DNA of 64,000 bases from Deltaproteobacteria bacterium (lineage in GTDB: Bacteria > Lernaellota > Lernaellaia > JACKCT01). The notes under the pieces are model-generated. The model made no database searches, was not told where the DNA came from, and saw only the letters and a list, made by a program, of their open reading frames with translations. Made by a program: the position numbers and the translations under genes. The DNA lies in contig JAOSJX010000023.1 in assembly GCA_027493875.1 (NCBI GenBank), positions 654,539 through 718,538 of the forward strand, given 5' to 3'. Position 1 is the stretch's first letter. Each line of letters begins with the position of its first letter. This document shows, one piece after another, positions 32,845 through 42,719 of this stretch.

Positions 32845-33766
32845 TCAACCGAGAAGATCGTGCGCCGCGGCCCTATCGGTGTCAACCGCGCCGCGCGTTT
32901 TGGACCCGAGCGCGATCGCGACCGCCGCGAGAATCACCGCGCCGCCGAATCCCTGCGCGAGGGTCGGCGTCTCGTCGACCCAGATCCAGGCGATCAGCAC
33001 GCCGATCACCGGCTGGGAAAAAATCGTGATGGCCACGCGCGCCGCGGCGTCGTCCTTCAAGGCGACGAACCAGAACGTGTAACCGACGATCGTGCAAAGA
33101 AGCGCCAGATAAACGGACAACAGCAACCAATCCGAAACGCCCAGCGCGCCGGCGGCCGGCCACCACCCAAGCGCCGTCAGCGCCGCGCTGTTGACGGCGC
33201 ACGCCACGCCGAGCGCCACGGCCGTCGTCTTGATCGGCGGATGCCGCCGCAAAAGATTCTTGCCGATCACCGAGTACGCCGCCTCGAAAAAAACACCGGC
33301 GGAAATGAGCAGCGTGCCCGCGGGATTGACCGACCCGCCGCTCCCCTTCCAGAATTCCGAGATCGCCGCCGCGCCCGCGAACGCGGTCGCCAAGGCCAGC
33401 GCGGTGCGCCGGTCGAGGCGCTCGCGCAGAAAAAACAGCGCGCCGAGGCTGACCATCAGCGGCTCGGTGGCTGTGATGATCGCGGCGTCCGCGGCCCGGC
33501 TGAGGCCGACGCCCCAGTACATGAGGATCGGGCAGAGCGTGAAGGTGGACACGCCCATCAGACCGGCCAGCAGCAGGTCCCGCGCGGGCATCGCGAGTCC
33601 GTGCCGCCACCAGGCGATCGCGAGCAAGGGTCCCGCCGAAATCAGATACCGCATCGACGTAATGACGAAAAAAAGGCGCATCGGCCATCAGAGCTTTGGT
33701 CGCCGAGTAGCTGCCCGCCCACAGGAGGTTGAGCAGGATAAGAATCAAGAACGTGGGGCGCGCCAT
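32845..33766 (-). CDS. EamA/DMT-family transporter (one frame break)
   Basis: About 306 residues with ten predicted helices in two EamA repeats. It starts MARPTFLILILLNLLWAGSY with SATKALMADAPF, then a lost base near 33680 leads to FVITSMRYLISAGPLLAIAW. The first repeat ends AADAAIITATEPLMVSLGAL plus FFLRERLDRR; the second has ARVAITIFSQPVIGVLIAWI plus WVDETP, the mirrored signature. Members export amino acids, metabolites or drugs; the substrate cannot be read from the sequence. Confidence 0.88.
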
Positions 33767-33884
33767 GGCGGCTTCTATATCACGAACCCGGGCGCTTACG
33801 GGAACCGCGGATTTTCTTGAACGCCGGGGAGAAATGGGTACAATTCCGCCTTCACCGCCCTTGGGGGCGAGTAAGGAGCGCGCG

Positions 33885-35699
33885 ATGCATCAAATGTGGA
33901 AAGCGCTGGCGTTTCTGGCGCTGATGTTAACCGTGGCCGGCGGCGTGCTGGCCTGCGGCGGCGATGACGACGACGACAACAACGACGACGCGGAACCCGA
34001 CGACGACGCCGATGACGACGTCGCGGACGATGACGTCGACGACGATGTCGACGACGACGCGGATGACGACGCGGACGATGACGTCGACGACGATGATGAC
34101 AGCGGCGACGACGATGACGACGTTTGGCCGTACCATCTTCTCCCCGGGCCGGACGAACCCGGCTTCAACGCCGAGTTGGAAGATCTCGCGCGCCTGTACG
34201 ACCGCCAGTTTCATGTCTTCAACGCCGCGGGCACCGGACTCAACATGGACGTCACCATCACCGCGGCGCATACGGAAGACCGGGAGCTCGTCCGCGCCTT
34301 TTTGCAGGAAAGCGACGGTTGGGACTTTGAGGCGTATTCCGGGAAATCGGTCTTCGACGTCGTGACCGCTTATCAAAAAGTCGCGGGCCTCTACGCGGGC
34401 GTGGGCATCGCGGCCGACGCCTTCCGCTACGGCATTCTCCGCGATCAAGGCTACGACGCGGCGGAGGTCGAAATCGCGCGCCAGCATCTGGAAGACGCGC
34501 TCGAGGCGCTCTACATCGCGTACGCGATCACCGGAACCACCGGCGTCATCGCGCGCGGCTACAATCGCCTCGACATTCCGGGCCCTCAGGACACCCAAAT
34601 TCTGACGCCGCTCTTCGACGAGTTCGGCGACCCGCTACCGCCGGAAAAAAACAACGGCACGTGGCGCGCCGATAATTCCGGCGGCGATTATCCCAACTAC
34701 ATCTGGGAAGACTCGTGCAGCCGGGATCAGTTCATCGGATGGTGCGCGGCGTTCGGCGGCGCGTGGGAAGTGATTAAGAACGACGACGGATTTTCCCAGG
34801 ATCTGAAAGACCGCCTCCAGACGGCGGCCAAGGAAATCGCGTTGTCGCTGAAAGTCGTCCGCGACAGCGGTTTCGACCTGGAGATCTGGGACGCCGACGA
34901 ACGCACCACGTTTCACGGCTACATGAACGAAAACGCGTATGACCGCATTTATCTCCCGTGGCTGCCGATCAAGGACGGCATGTACGCCGGCATGGCGCTC
35001 GGCTGCGTCGCGGCCCTGGCTTATGCGGCCGAGGACCCCGAGGTCGACGACTACCTCTACAACACCCTCATCGCGCAGCGCGGCCTCGACCTCATCATCG
35101 CGGACAATCAGATGGGCGTCGATTTGTGGCTGCAATCCAACTACAGCGGCGTGAACATGGCCTTCATGGGTTTCGTGCTCGCCATGCGGTATGTCGACGA
35201 TGAGAGCGCGCAAGAGAATCTTCGCTTCAGCATGGCGAACAAGCTCTACGACAAGCCGGATTGGCCGATCCGCCAACCGATTGAACAGAAGATGTCGATG
35301 TACGACTTCATCTACGCCGCGGGGATGGCCGGATCGTCGGCGTTCGATCCGATGTTCGAGCAGCCCGATCAGGACGCCGTGGACCGCGGCGTCGAAACGC
35401 TTCTGGCGTTCGACACCCCGCCCTACTGGAGCCGCTTCGTGGAAAACTGCGACGACGCCGAGGAGGCGGCGTTCGACTGCATCGGCATCGACGGCGTCAC
35501 CCACATCACGCCGCTCGGTCCCGTCGGCCGGAAGGGAACGCTGGTCGCCGTGGAACCGATTCCCAAGGCGATCCGCCGGCCCAGCAACTTCGAATGGCGC
35601 TCCAATCCCTACGAATACAACGGCGGCGGCTCGGAAAGCGAGTTGCTTCCCGGCGTCGATTTCCGTTGGGCCTACTGGCTCGGCCGCTGGTCGAAATAA
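33885..35699 (+). CDS. Large lipoprotein with poly-Asp linker, unknown function
   Basis: A 604-residue lipoprotein. The signal LMLTVAGGVLAC places the lipid on Cys24, followed by GG and about 55 residues made almost only of Asp with A, V and N (for example DDDADDDVADDDVDDDV), then WPYHLLPGPDEPG. The remaining 500 residues look alpha-helical and rich in W, Y and D (FHVFNAAGTGLNMDVTITA, GVNMAFMGFVLAMRYVDDES). A pair of Cys near IWEDSCSRDQFIGWC and another near NCDDAEEAAFDC could form disulfides. I recognise no catalytic family. ATG 33885 follows AAGGAGC. The frame is intact. Confidence 0.72.
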   Translation: MHQMWKALAFLALMLTVAGGVLACGGDDDDDNNDDAEPDDDADDDVADDDVDDDVDDDADDDADDDVDDDDDSGDDDDDVWPYHLLPGPDEPGFNAELEDLARLYDRQFHVFNAAGTGLNMDVTITAAHTEDRELVRAFLQESDGWDFEAYSGKSVFDVVTAYQKVAGLYAGVGIAADAFRYGILRDQGYDAAEVEIARQHLEDALEALYIAYAITGTTGVIARGYNRLDIPGPQDTQILTPLFDEFGDPLPPEKNNGTWRADNSGGDYPNYIWEDSCSRDQFIGWCAAFGGAWEVIKNDDGFSQDLKDRLQTAAKEIALSLKVVRDSGFDLEIWDADERTTFHGYMNENAYDRIYLPWLPIKDGMYAGMALGCVAALAYAAEDPEVDDYLYNTLIAQRGLDLIIADNQMGVDLWLQSNYSGVNMAFMGFVLAMRYVDDESAQENLRFSMANKLYDKPDWPIRQPIEQKMSMYDFIYAAGMAGSSAFDPMFEQPDQDAVDRGVETLLAFDTPPYWSRFVENCDDAEEAAFDCIGIDGVTHITPLGPVGRKGTLVAVEPIPKAIRRPSNFEWRSNPYEYNGGGSESELLPGVDFRWAYWLGRWSK

Positions 35700-35703
35700 A
35701 TTT

Positions 35704-36388
35704 TCACGAATCCGCATCCGCCGGCCGGCGGATGCGGTAATACCCGTCAAAACCGAGCAAACGGCGCAGCCATCCGGCGCGCCGTTTTCCGACGAACGCG
35801 AAACCGAATTTTCGATAAATGCGGATCGCGTTTTCGTTCGAGAACTCGACGTCCGCTTCGATGAACGCGAGACCGAGCGCGCGCGCTTTTTCCGCGTGCC
35901 GGCGAAGCAGCGCGAGGCCGACACCGCGCCCCCTGAACCGACGCCTCGACGGAAATCACCGCGCCGTAGAGGCCGTCGTCACGCAGCGCCGCCACCACTT
36001 TTTTCATCGCGATCATATGAAGAAAAGTGCGAAACCGCCGGCGCCATGGGAGAAGCCTCAGCACCGCGCCGAAATACCGTACGCCTTGTTTGACCTCGTC
36101 GCGGCGCCGGTACGTGATGAGCAGGCCCGCCACCCCGCCGTTCACTTCGGCCACATCCGCGTTGTCGTGCGACAGGAGATGCCCCGGCCGCGCGAAAATT
36201 TCCGCCAAAACGGACAACGCCGGCGCTTCTCCCCCGAGCATGGAGTCGTACACCTCGGGCCCGGATAAATGAACCAGCCTCGCCGCGGCGGCGGCATCGT
36301 CCGCGCGCGCCGCTCGAACGTTGGCCGGCGGTAGTGGTTTTTTATTTTCCATTGCGGGCTTTTCCAAAGGAGTCGATCCCCGCGCCAT
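35704..36388 (-). CDS. GNAT-family N-acetyltransferase (one frame break)
   Basis: About 228 residues. Start ATG 36388 is chosen for GGGGAG 7 bases upstream (MARGSTPLEKPA); ATG 36352 is an alternative. The N-half reads VRAARADDAAAAARLVHLSG and VNGGVAGLLITYRRRDEVKQ; after a slip near 35935 the CoA-binding part is GVGLALLRRHAEKARALGLA and FIEADVEFSNENAIRIYRKF before GFAFVGKRRAGW, a clear ribosomal-type GNAT end. It stops inside a perfect palindrome and converges with the large lipoprotein. Confidence 0.8.
35712..35737. terminator. Perfect 26-bp palindrome at convergent gene ends
   Basis: CCGCATCCGCCGG followed by its exact complement, with no loop bases. It lies 12 bp after the lipoprotein stop and spans the last codons of the convergent GNAT gene. 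It could stop transcripts from both sides as a hairpin, though no U tract follows, so factor-independent termination is uncertain. Confidence 0.45.
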
Positions 36389-36468
36389 AATAACTCCCCG
36401 CATCTTAGCAGCGGGAACACGGCGCGAATATCTACTGAACATGCGTGTTCACCGTAATTATTAATCCC

Positions 36469-36497
36469 TTGACATTATAAATAGTTAAAAGCACTAT
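36469..36497 (+). promoter_or_regulatory. Possible sigma-70 promoter of the TetR operon
   Basis: TTGACA at 36469-36474 is a perfect -35 element; 17 bases later is CACTAT, a weak -10. The area is AT-rich compared with its surroundings and lies just before the TetR-like gene. Overlap with a TetR operator would be expected, but I see no strong dyad here. Confidence 0.35.
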
Positions 36498-36506
36498 CCG
36501 CGCCGA

Positions 36507-37152
36507 ATGACCCGTCCGCACGACATGTCGCAAGAAACGCCGCCGAAATCGGCTCCGGATACCGCCGAACGCGTTATGCTCTGCGCGTCACGCGTTTTCG
36601 CGCGGCGCGGATATTCCGCGGTCCGCGTCGAGGATGTATTACGTGCCGCAAAAATTTCGCGCGCCACGTTTTACGTCCACTTCAAAAACAAAGAGGATCT
36701 TTTCGAACGTCTGGTCGACCGCCTGATGCGCGAGCAGTCGTCCTACGTCCTCACCCTTCAACAACGTTTTCTCTCGGAAGAGCGCGATCTCGCGCGCACC
36801 ATCGAAACCGTCGTCGAAACCCTGTGGGCACATTCGCGCGACCGCAGCGAGGTGCTCGCGTTTTTTTCAACGTCGTTTCCGGATCGCGCACCAAAGCCGA
36901 ATCGCGCTTTCTTCAGGTGCAAAAGGCCACGCTCGACCATTTTTCCGGCATGATCGGTCAGACGATGGAACAAGCCGGGCTCGACGCGTCCGCCGCGCGG
37001 TCGTTGGCCTTTCTCCTCATCGGCGGCCTCAGCCAACTCGGACGCATGATCGTCAAGGGCGAAATCACCCGGGAGGAGTCCGATCAACTTGTTGACGGGC
37101 TCAAAAGCTCCTGCCCGCGCCGCAAAACGGAGCGAATCGGGGCCGCGCATGA
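36507..37152 (+). CDS. TetR/AcrR-family transcriptional regulator (frame broken)
   Basis: About 210 residues. The HTH is VMLCASRVFARRGYSAVRVE and DVLRAAKISRATFYVHFKNK with EDLFERL, a textbook TetR N-terminus. The ligand domain continues after a slip near 36865 with FLQVQKATLDHFSGMIGQTM and AFLLIGGLSQLGRMIVKGEI. A second slip near the end is needed for a TGA overlapping the exporter start (ATGA), which I infer. It likely represses the downstream RND exporter and LolA-like gene. Start 36507 or 36525; neither has a good ribosome site. Confidence 0.82.
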
Positions 37153-39500
37153 GACGCTTTTTTTTGTGGGTGACCGACCATCCGTGGACCGTGATCGGGA
37201 CGTGTTTCGCGGTCACGGCGGTCTTCGCTTACGGGCTCACCGGTCTGAAACCCGAAACCGACGTTTCGGCGATGCTTCCCGACGGCCACGCCACCGTCGA
37301 GCACGCGCGCGAAATCGAGGAGATTTTCGAAATCGATCCGGCGGTCGTGATCGCCGTGGTCAACGACCGGGACGGCGGCATCTACAACGCGCATACGCTG
37401 AAACTCATCCGTGACATCGCGGACGGTCTGGCCGATGTCCGAGGCGTCGATCCGCAACAGATCGTCTCGATTTATTCGGCCAGCCATATTCAAGCGGACG
37501 AAGGCGGATTCGCGGTGCTGCCGCTCAGCGAGGGCGTCCCCGAAACGTCCGAAGAGATCGTCGCCCTTCGCGACCGGGTCCGCGGCGACACGCTCTATCA
37601 CGGCTCGCTCGTTTCCGACGACGGACGCGGCACGTTGATCTACGCCGCGATCACGCCCGTCGCCGACAAAGCCGGCGTCTACTTTTCGATCCTCGACCTG
37701 ATCGACCGGCTCGACGCGCAAGGCGAAAAATTTTACGTCACCGGCGACCCCGTGGTGCACGGCGTCATCGGCATTCACGTGGAAAAGGACATGAGCCGCA
37801 TGATGCCGATGGTCGCGGGCGTCATCGTGCTCATGCTCGGTCTGATTTTCCGTAACCTCCGCGGCGTCGTGCTGCCGCTGGGCGTGGTGCTGCTCAGCGT
37901 GATCTGGGCCATGGGACTCATGGCTTTCTGCGGCATTCCGCTCTATCCCATGACGACCATCGTCCCCATCGTCATCATGGCCATCGGCGTCGCCGACGGC
38001 ATCCACATCATCACGCGGTACATGGAAGGCGCCAAACGCCATCCCGAAGACGCGTCCCGCGCCATCGTCGTGCGCACCATGATGGAAATGTGGCCGCCCG
38101 TGGTGATGACCTCGCTGACCACGGCGGTCGGCTTCCTGTCCCTGCTCACGTCCGACATGAAGCCGATTTTTCATACCGGCGTGTTCACCGCGTTCGGCGT
38201 GCTTGCCGCCATGTTCTTCTCGCTGATGCTCCTGCCGGCGTCGCTGTCGCTGATGCACGTTCCCGCCGTCAGAACGTCCGGCCGGTGGTGGACCGGCGCG
38301 GATCATCTGTTCGAAACGATCGGCCGCGGCGTTTTCCGCCATGCGCGGTGGGTGGCCGCGGCGTGCGCCGGGGTGGTCCTCCTTTCCATCGCCGGGACCG
38401 CCGCGGTGGACGTCGATTCGGATCCGATGGCCAATTTCAATCAATCCGATCCGATTCCGATCTCCACCAAACTGATCAACAAGATGTTCCGCGGCGCCGT
38501 GACCGTTCACCTGACGCTGCGTTCCGACGAGGAGAACCGGTTCCTTGATCCCGCGGTTTTGGAGGCGGTGGACCGGTTTGCCGAGGCGGCCCGCAAGCTG
38601 CCCCGCGTCGGATTCGTCACCAGCGTGGTTGACATGCTCAAAATGATGCACGCCGCCATGACCGGCGCCGCCCCGGGCGACGACACCGTCCCGCCGACGC
38701 GCAACCTCGTCGGCACCTACTTCATGCTCTACACGGGCGAAAATCTCGACGAGTTCATCAATTACGGCCGCAACTTCAGGAACATCACCGTTCGGATCAT
38801 GAGCACGTCGACGAAAGAGCTGGCCGAAGTCATCGCGCGCCTCGGCGACATCGCGCGCGCGGAGTTTTCCGGCTTCGACGGTGTCAACGCGGAGACCGGA
38901 GGCCTCGGCGTCGTGCTCGTCGATATGATCAACATCCTCGTGTACGGCCAGATCTGGTCCATTCTGTTGTCCATCCTCGGCGTTTTCGTCATCACGTCGA
39001 TCATGTTCCGCTCCCTGGTCGCCGGCGTGTTCAACATCGTCCCGATCAGCGTGGCGACGCTCATCAACTTCGGCGTCATGGGCCTGATGGGTATTCCCCT
39101 GGAGCCCGCGACGGCCATCACGTCGTGCATCGGGATCGGCGTCGGCATCGATTACGCCATCCACTTCATCGCGAAATACAAGTTCACCCGCCGCAAACAA
39201 ATCACCGGGCGGCGCCTCGTGGAGATCACGATGTCCACCGCCGGAAAGGCGATTTTCTTCAACGCGGCCGTCGTCATCGGCGGTTTCCTCGTGTTGCTCG
39301 CCTCCGCGTTTCCGCCGAGCCGCCATATGGGATTCATGATCTCCCTGAATATGTTTACGAGCTTCGCGGCCTCCGTGACCATTCTTCCGGTTCTGCTCGC
39401 CAGGTTCGATCCGACGTTCTGTCACGAGACCGCGGGAATTTTCGAGGCGGCCCCGGCGGACGACACGGCCCCGGCGCCCGCCAATAAGGAGAACGCATGA
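37149..39500 (+). CDS. RND-superfamily (MMPL) exporter
   Basis: An unbroken 783-residue MMPL/RND protein with 12 helices in two halves, each led by a periplasmic domain. It begins MRRFFLWVTDHPWTVIGTCF. The first membrane block includes MMPMVAGVIVLMLGLIFRNL and the transport segment IVIMAIGVADGIHIITRYME; the second includes LLSILGVFVITSIMFRSLVA and CIGIGVGIDYAIHFIAKYKF. The conserved acidic residues GVAD and GVGIDY are those used for proton coupling. Substrates in this group are usually lipids or hydrophobic molecules. The next gene is a LolA-like carrier, overlapping by 4 bases. Confidence 0.92.
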   Translation: MRRFFLWVTDHPWTVIGTCFAVTAVFAYGLTGLKPETDVSAMLPDGHATVEHAREIEEIFEIDPAVVIAVVNDRDGGIYNAHTLKLIRDIADGLADVRGVDPQQIVSIYSASHIQADEGGFAVLPLSEGVPETSEEIVALRDRVRGDTLYHGSLVSDDGRGTLIYAAITPVADKAGVYFSILDLIDRLDAQGEKFYVTGDPVVHGVIGIHVEKDMSRMMPMVAGVIVLMLGLIFRNLRGVVLPLGVVLLSVIWAMGLMAFCGIPLYPMTTIVPIVIMAIGVADGIHIITRYMEGAKRHPEDASRAIVVRTMMEMWPPVVMTSLTTAVGFLSLLTSDMKPIFHTGVFTAFGVLAAMFFSLMLLPASLSLMHVPAVRTSGRWWTGADHLFETIGRGVFRHARWVAAACAGVVLLSIAGTAAVDVDSDPMANFNQSDPIPISTKLINKMFRGAVTVHLTLRSDEENRFLDPAVLEAVDRFAEAARKLPRVGFVTSVVDMLKMMHAAMTGAAPGDDTVPPTRNLVGTYFMLYTGENLDEFINYGRNFRNITVRIMSTSTKELAEVIARLGDIARAEFSGFDGVNAETGGLGVVLVDMINILVYGQIWSILLSILGVFVITSIMFRSLVAGVFNIVPISVATLINFGVMGLMGIPLEPATAITSCIGIGVGIDYAIHFIAKYKFTRRKQITGRRLVEITMSTAGKAIFFNAAVVIGGFLVLLASAFPPSRHMGFMISLNMFTSFAASVTILPVLLARFDPTFCHETAGIFEAAPADDTAPAPANKENA

Positions 39501-40277
39501 AAAACGCAGCGTGGCTTATCGCCGCCGTTCTTTTCGCGGCCGTCGCCGCGACAAGTTCGGCCGCCGATCCGTCCGGCAAGGAGATCGTCGCAAAATCAAA
39601 CGACGCCCAGGAAGCCGAGGCGTCGGTCCATAAGATCGAGATGACGCTCGTCAACAAGCGCGGCGAAAAACTCGTGCGCCGAATGGTGTCGCGAAGCAAG
39701 TCGATTGACGGGCTCACGCGCTCGGTGACGACCTTCCTCTATCCCGAGGAGACCAAAGGGACCAAGTTTCTTCTCGTGGAAAACGCAAAGCGCGACGACG
39801 ACATGAGGATTTTCATTCCCGATCTCGGACGCGTCCGCACCATCAGTTCCACGCAGCGTCGCCAAAGCTACATGGGCACTGACTTCGCCTACGGCGATCT
39901 GGAAGCGCTCGATCCCGACGTCGGCGTTCACAAGCTGTCCGGAACGGAAACGATCGACGGCCAGGATTGTTATATCGTCGAAACGATGCCGGACGCCGCG
40001 GCCGGGTCCGACTACGCGAAGATCGTCAACTGGTTCCGCAAGGACAATTTCATCCCCGTAAAAACGGAGTATTACGACAAAGACGGCGCGTTGAAAAAAA
40101 ATCCGGCGCGTGGAGAACGTCTATCAGCAGGGAAAAACGTGGATCATGAAGACCATGACCATGGAAGACGTTCAAAAGGATCATCGGACCGTTATCGACA
40201 TCGTCGAATCAAAACAGTCCGATTTTCCCGACGAATACTTTACCGAGCGTTTCCTCACGCAAACCGACCGGTACTGA
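39497..40277 (+). CDS. LolA-like outer-membrane lipoprotein-sorting protein (one frame break)
   Basis: About 259 residues with a Sec signal (MKNAAWLIAAVLFAAVAATS). The mature part shows the COG2834-type pattern: ASVHKIEMTLVNKRGEKLVR, TFLYPEETKGTKFLLVENAK, MRIFIPDLGRVRTISSTQRR, QSYMGTDFAYGDLEALDPDV and TIDGQDCYIVETMPDAA. An A7 run near 40090 has lost a base; the end reads DFPDEYFTERFLTQTDRY. Proteins of this kind pair with MMPL exporters and probably carry the exported lipid or lipoprotein across the periplasm. Confidence 0.9.
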
Positions 40278-40281
40278 AAAC

Positions 40282-40309
40282 GAAAAGGCCGCCCGAAGGC
40301 GGCCTTTTC
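40282..40309. terminator. Bidirectional intrinsic terminator
   Basis: A perfect 12-bp stem GAAAAGGCCGCC / GGCGGCCTTTTC with a CGAA loop, ending in T4 on the plus strand and T4 on the minus strand. It lies between the stops of the LolA-like gene (40277) and the convergent lipoprotein gene (40325), so it can serve both. Confidence 0.88.
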
Positions 40310-40324
40310 GACCTGGAACCGTCG

Positions 40325-41180
40325 CTAAGACGGCAAACCGGCCAGTTCGATCGCCTCGAAACCCGGAATCAGATCCACGCGAATCAGGCCGAAGATCGGA
40401 TGAATCCAGAAATGGATCTCGATCTCGAACGGGGTTTCGTCGTCGACGGACTCGCTCGTCGTCATCACCACCTCGAAACACCCTTCCACCAACCCGAACG
40501 GAACAGTGATCGACGCGTTGTCGTCGACGACCTCGATATCGATTTCGTAGTCGACCTCCGCGTCCGGTGGATCGGCGCCGTCGAAATCCATCGTGCCGCT
40601 GCCGCTCGCGGTGTCCGTCGACCCCGAGCCGCCGCTCAGGTCGATAAAAATCGGCGGGTCCAGGACGATCGAAAAACCGAAGCTCGAGTCTTTCGCCGGC
40701 GCGTAATACACCTCGGTGCCTTTTGCCGACCTCAAGCGTGGTGCTCAAATCCGCCCAGCCCACGAATCCGCTTCCGTCGCTGCCCGGCACGCCGCCGAGC
40801 GTGAGTTTCGTGTACGACTCACCGGTAAACGTCGTGCTGTCCTCTTCGGCGACCAGATCCGCCGTGAAGAACTCGGTATCGTCGAGCGGGTTCGTGTAGA
40901 TACGGTACGTGCCGAGCGGGCCGTCCTCCGGCGGGAAGAAATCGTCGAAGCTGCCGTCAACGTCATCGTCCGCGTCATCGTCCGCGTCGTCGTCGGCATC
41001 GTCATCCGCATCGTCGTCGGCGTCGTCATCGTCGTCATCCGCATCATCGTCGGCGTCATCGTCGACGGCATCGTCATCGTCGTCGTCATCGTCATCATCG
41101 TCGTCGCCGCACCCGCAGCTCACGACACTCATCGCGAGAACAGCCGTCACAATAAAAAAAGAAAATCTCCGCACCCTCAT
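40325..41180 (-). CDS. Poly-Asp lipoprotein, paralogue A (one frame break)
   Basis: About 285 residues. The signal SFFIVTAVLAMSVVS leads to Cys22 in SCGCG, then an uninterrupted Asp run and about ten DDDA/DDDV repeats up to VDGSFDDFFPPEDGPLGTYR. The C-terminal domain has YTKLTLGGVPGSDGSGFVGW and, after a slip near 40735, VDYEIDIEVVDDNASITVPF, GCFEVVMTTSESVDDETPF and a conserved end HPIFGLIRVDLIPGFEAIEL. The upstream box GGAGGCGACGATGAG is shared with paralogue B. No enzymatic motif; likely a surface or periplasm-facing anchored domain on an acidic spacer. Confidence 0.78.
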
Positions 41181-41299
41181 CGTCGCCTCCTTGAGATATT
41201 GAATCGACGTTATCGAAAGTTTATTGAAATATCGGGGCTTGACGCAACCGGTTAACGCTAACAAATGACGTGTATGGACCGATTTCGGAATCGCCCTCT

Positions 41300-42412
41300 C
41301 TTATTGATATCTGCATAAGTAACGCAATAGCGAGGTCAAAAAAAGAGAGAGCTGGGCTTCGTGGACGCACCGGCGGAGGCGACGTTGGGAGAGCGCGGTT
41401 TGCGTGATACGGTGCGTGAGGTCGCCGAGCAGGTCGTGAACGTCGTCGGGCCGGCCGTTGGCTAGGTCGGATTTCACGACGGACCAAACGTGCTCGACCG
41501 GATTGAGGTCCGGCGCGTAGGGCGGGAAGGCTTCCAGGTGAAGCCGCGTGGTCCGGGCGAGAAGGTCCTTGACGGGACGGGAACGATGAAAGGCGACGTT
41601 ATCCCAAAGAACGATGATAGGCCCGGGAAGGTGCCTCAGCAGTTGCCGGAGGAACTCGGCCGCGGCCTCGCCGTTGATGTTGTCCGTCGAGAAATCGAAA
41701 TACAGCCCGCAACGCAGGCGCTTCGGGCTGACGGAGAGGCCCGCGATGACGGAAATCCGCTCATGACGGTAGCGGTGCGTCAGGACCGGCGTTTGCCCTT
41801 TGGGCGCCCAGGTCTTGCGGACGGGCGGGATGAGGCAGAAGCCGGATTCGTCAATGAAGACGAGGTGGGCGCCCAGATCTTCGGCGTTTTTTTACCCTCG
41901 GCCATTCCTCGCGCGTCCAGCGTTCGATCGCGGCGTTGTCGCGTTCCTTGGCGCGGCGGTCGGGCTTCTGGTGCGACCAGCCCAGCGAGGCCATGAGGCG
42001 GCCGATATGATCCCGGTGGTAGGACACGCCGAAGCGCTTTTCGATCAGGTCGGCGATGCGCTGCGTGGTCCACAGGTCCGTGGGGTAGCCGTGCTTCATC
42101 GCGCCCTTCAGGAGCATCGTGGTCAGTCGCGACCGTTGCTTCTCCGTGAGTTTGCGCGGGCGGCCCGAAGCGCGCTTGACTTCAAAGACACTTTCGCCCT
42201 CCACCGCGCGTTGATCGCGCCAACGAAGCACCGAACTGGGATCGCAGCGGACGAGGCGGGCGGTTTCGTGCAGGTTGTGCCCTTCGTCGAGAAAGGCCAG
42301 CGCTTTGCGGCGTCGATCCGAAAGCCATTTCGCGGAACCGGCAGGACGCATGGAACACCTCCAACGAAGAGGGCTCCATTATATTGTATTACTTATACAG
42401 ATGTCAATAAAG
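41300..42412 (-). mobile_element. IS630-family insertion sequence
   Basis: The ends form imperfect terminal inverted repeats of about 30 bp: the left end CTTATTGATATCTGCATAAG and the right end ACTTATACAGATGTCAATAAAG pair across the element (read outward ATTACTTATxCAGATxTCAATAA). One transposase gene fills the inside. It lies between two paralogous lipoprotein genes and does not interrupt a recognised gene. Confidence 0.85.
41301..42351 (-). CDS. IS630-family transposase (one frame break)
   Basis: Joined length about 350 residues. The N-terminal HTH region is RKALAFLDEGHNLHETARLV and RCDPSSVLRWRDQRAVEGES, with the winged part RIADLIEKRFGVSYHRDHIG and RLMASLGWSHQKPDRR. After a slip in the A7 run near 41890, the DDE domain shows LVFIDESGFCLIPPV (first Asp), IIVLWDNVAFHRSRPV (second Asp) and PPYAPDLNPVEHVWSVVKSD (Glu). 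All catalytic residues are present, so the element could be active if the break is an error. Confidence 0.88.
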
Positions 42413-42522
42413 AGTGGAGCCGAGACCGTTACCCGGTGTGCGTTGCACGGTGTCGATGATACGAACGTCAAAAACACCTTAAACATGCGCGCCGCCGGCC
42501 CAAAAGGGCCCCAATGAATAAG

Positions 42523-42546
42523 AAAGGGCGGCCGAAGCCGCCCTTT
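42523..42546. terminator. Intrinsic terminator of lipoprotein paralogue B
   Basis: Stem AAAGGGCGGC / GCCGCCCTTT with a CGAA loop, the same loop and layout as the terminator beside paralogue A. It follows the stop of the interrupted lipoprotein gene (42570) on the minus strand. Confidence 0.82.
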
Positions 42547-42719
42547 TTCCCGATATCCAGATCGAACGATTAGGGTAAGCTCACCAATTCCAGAGACAGA
42601 AAACCGGGCACCGCGTCCACCTTCACCATGCCGAGTTCCGGGTGAATGTAGAAGTTCGAAAAAGTCGTGAACGGGTCGACGCCGTCCGACCGTAGTGTCC
42701 CCCTGAAGTCGAGACGGAA

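Noticed and set aside
33950..34125. Repeats in poly-Asp coding regions read as CRISPR or minisatellite
   Set aside because: They are in frame inside a lipoprotein gene and encode an Asp linker; periodicity follows codons.
37101..39425. 774-codon minus-strand frame opposite the RND exporter
   Set aside because: Composition (H, D, R, E runs) is that of an antisense shadow; the plus strand has clear RND motifs throughout.
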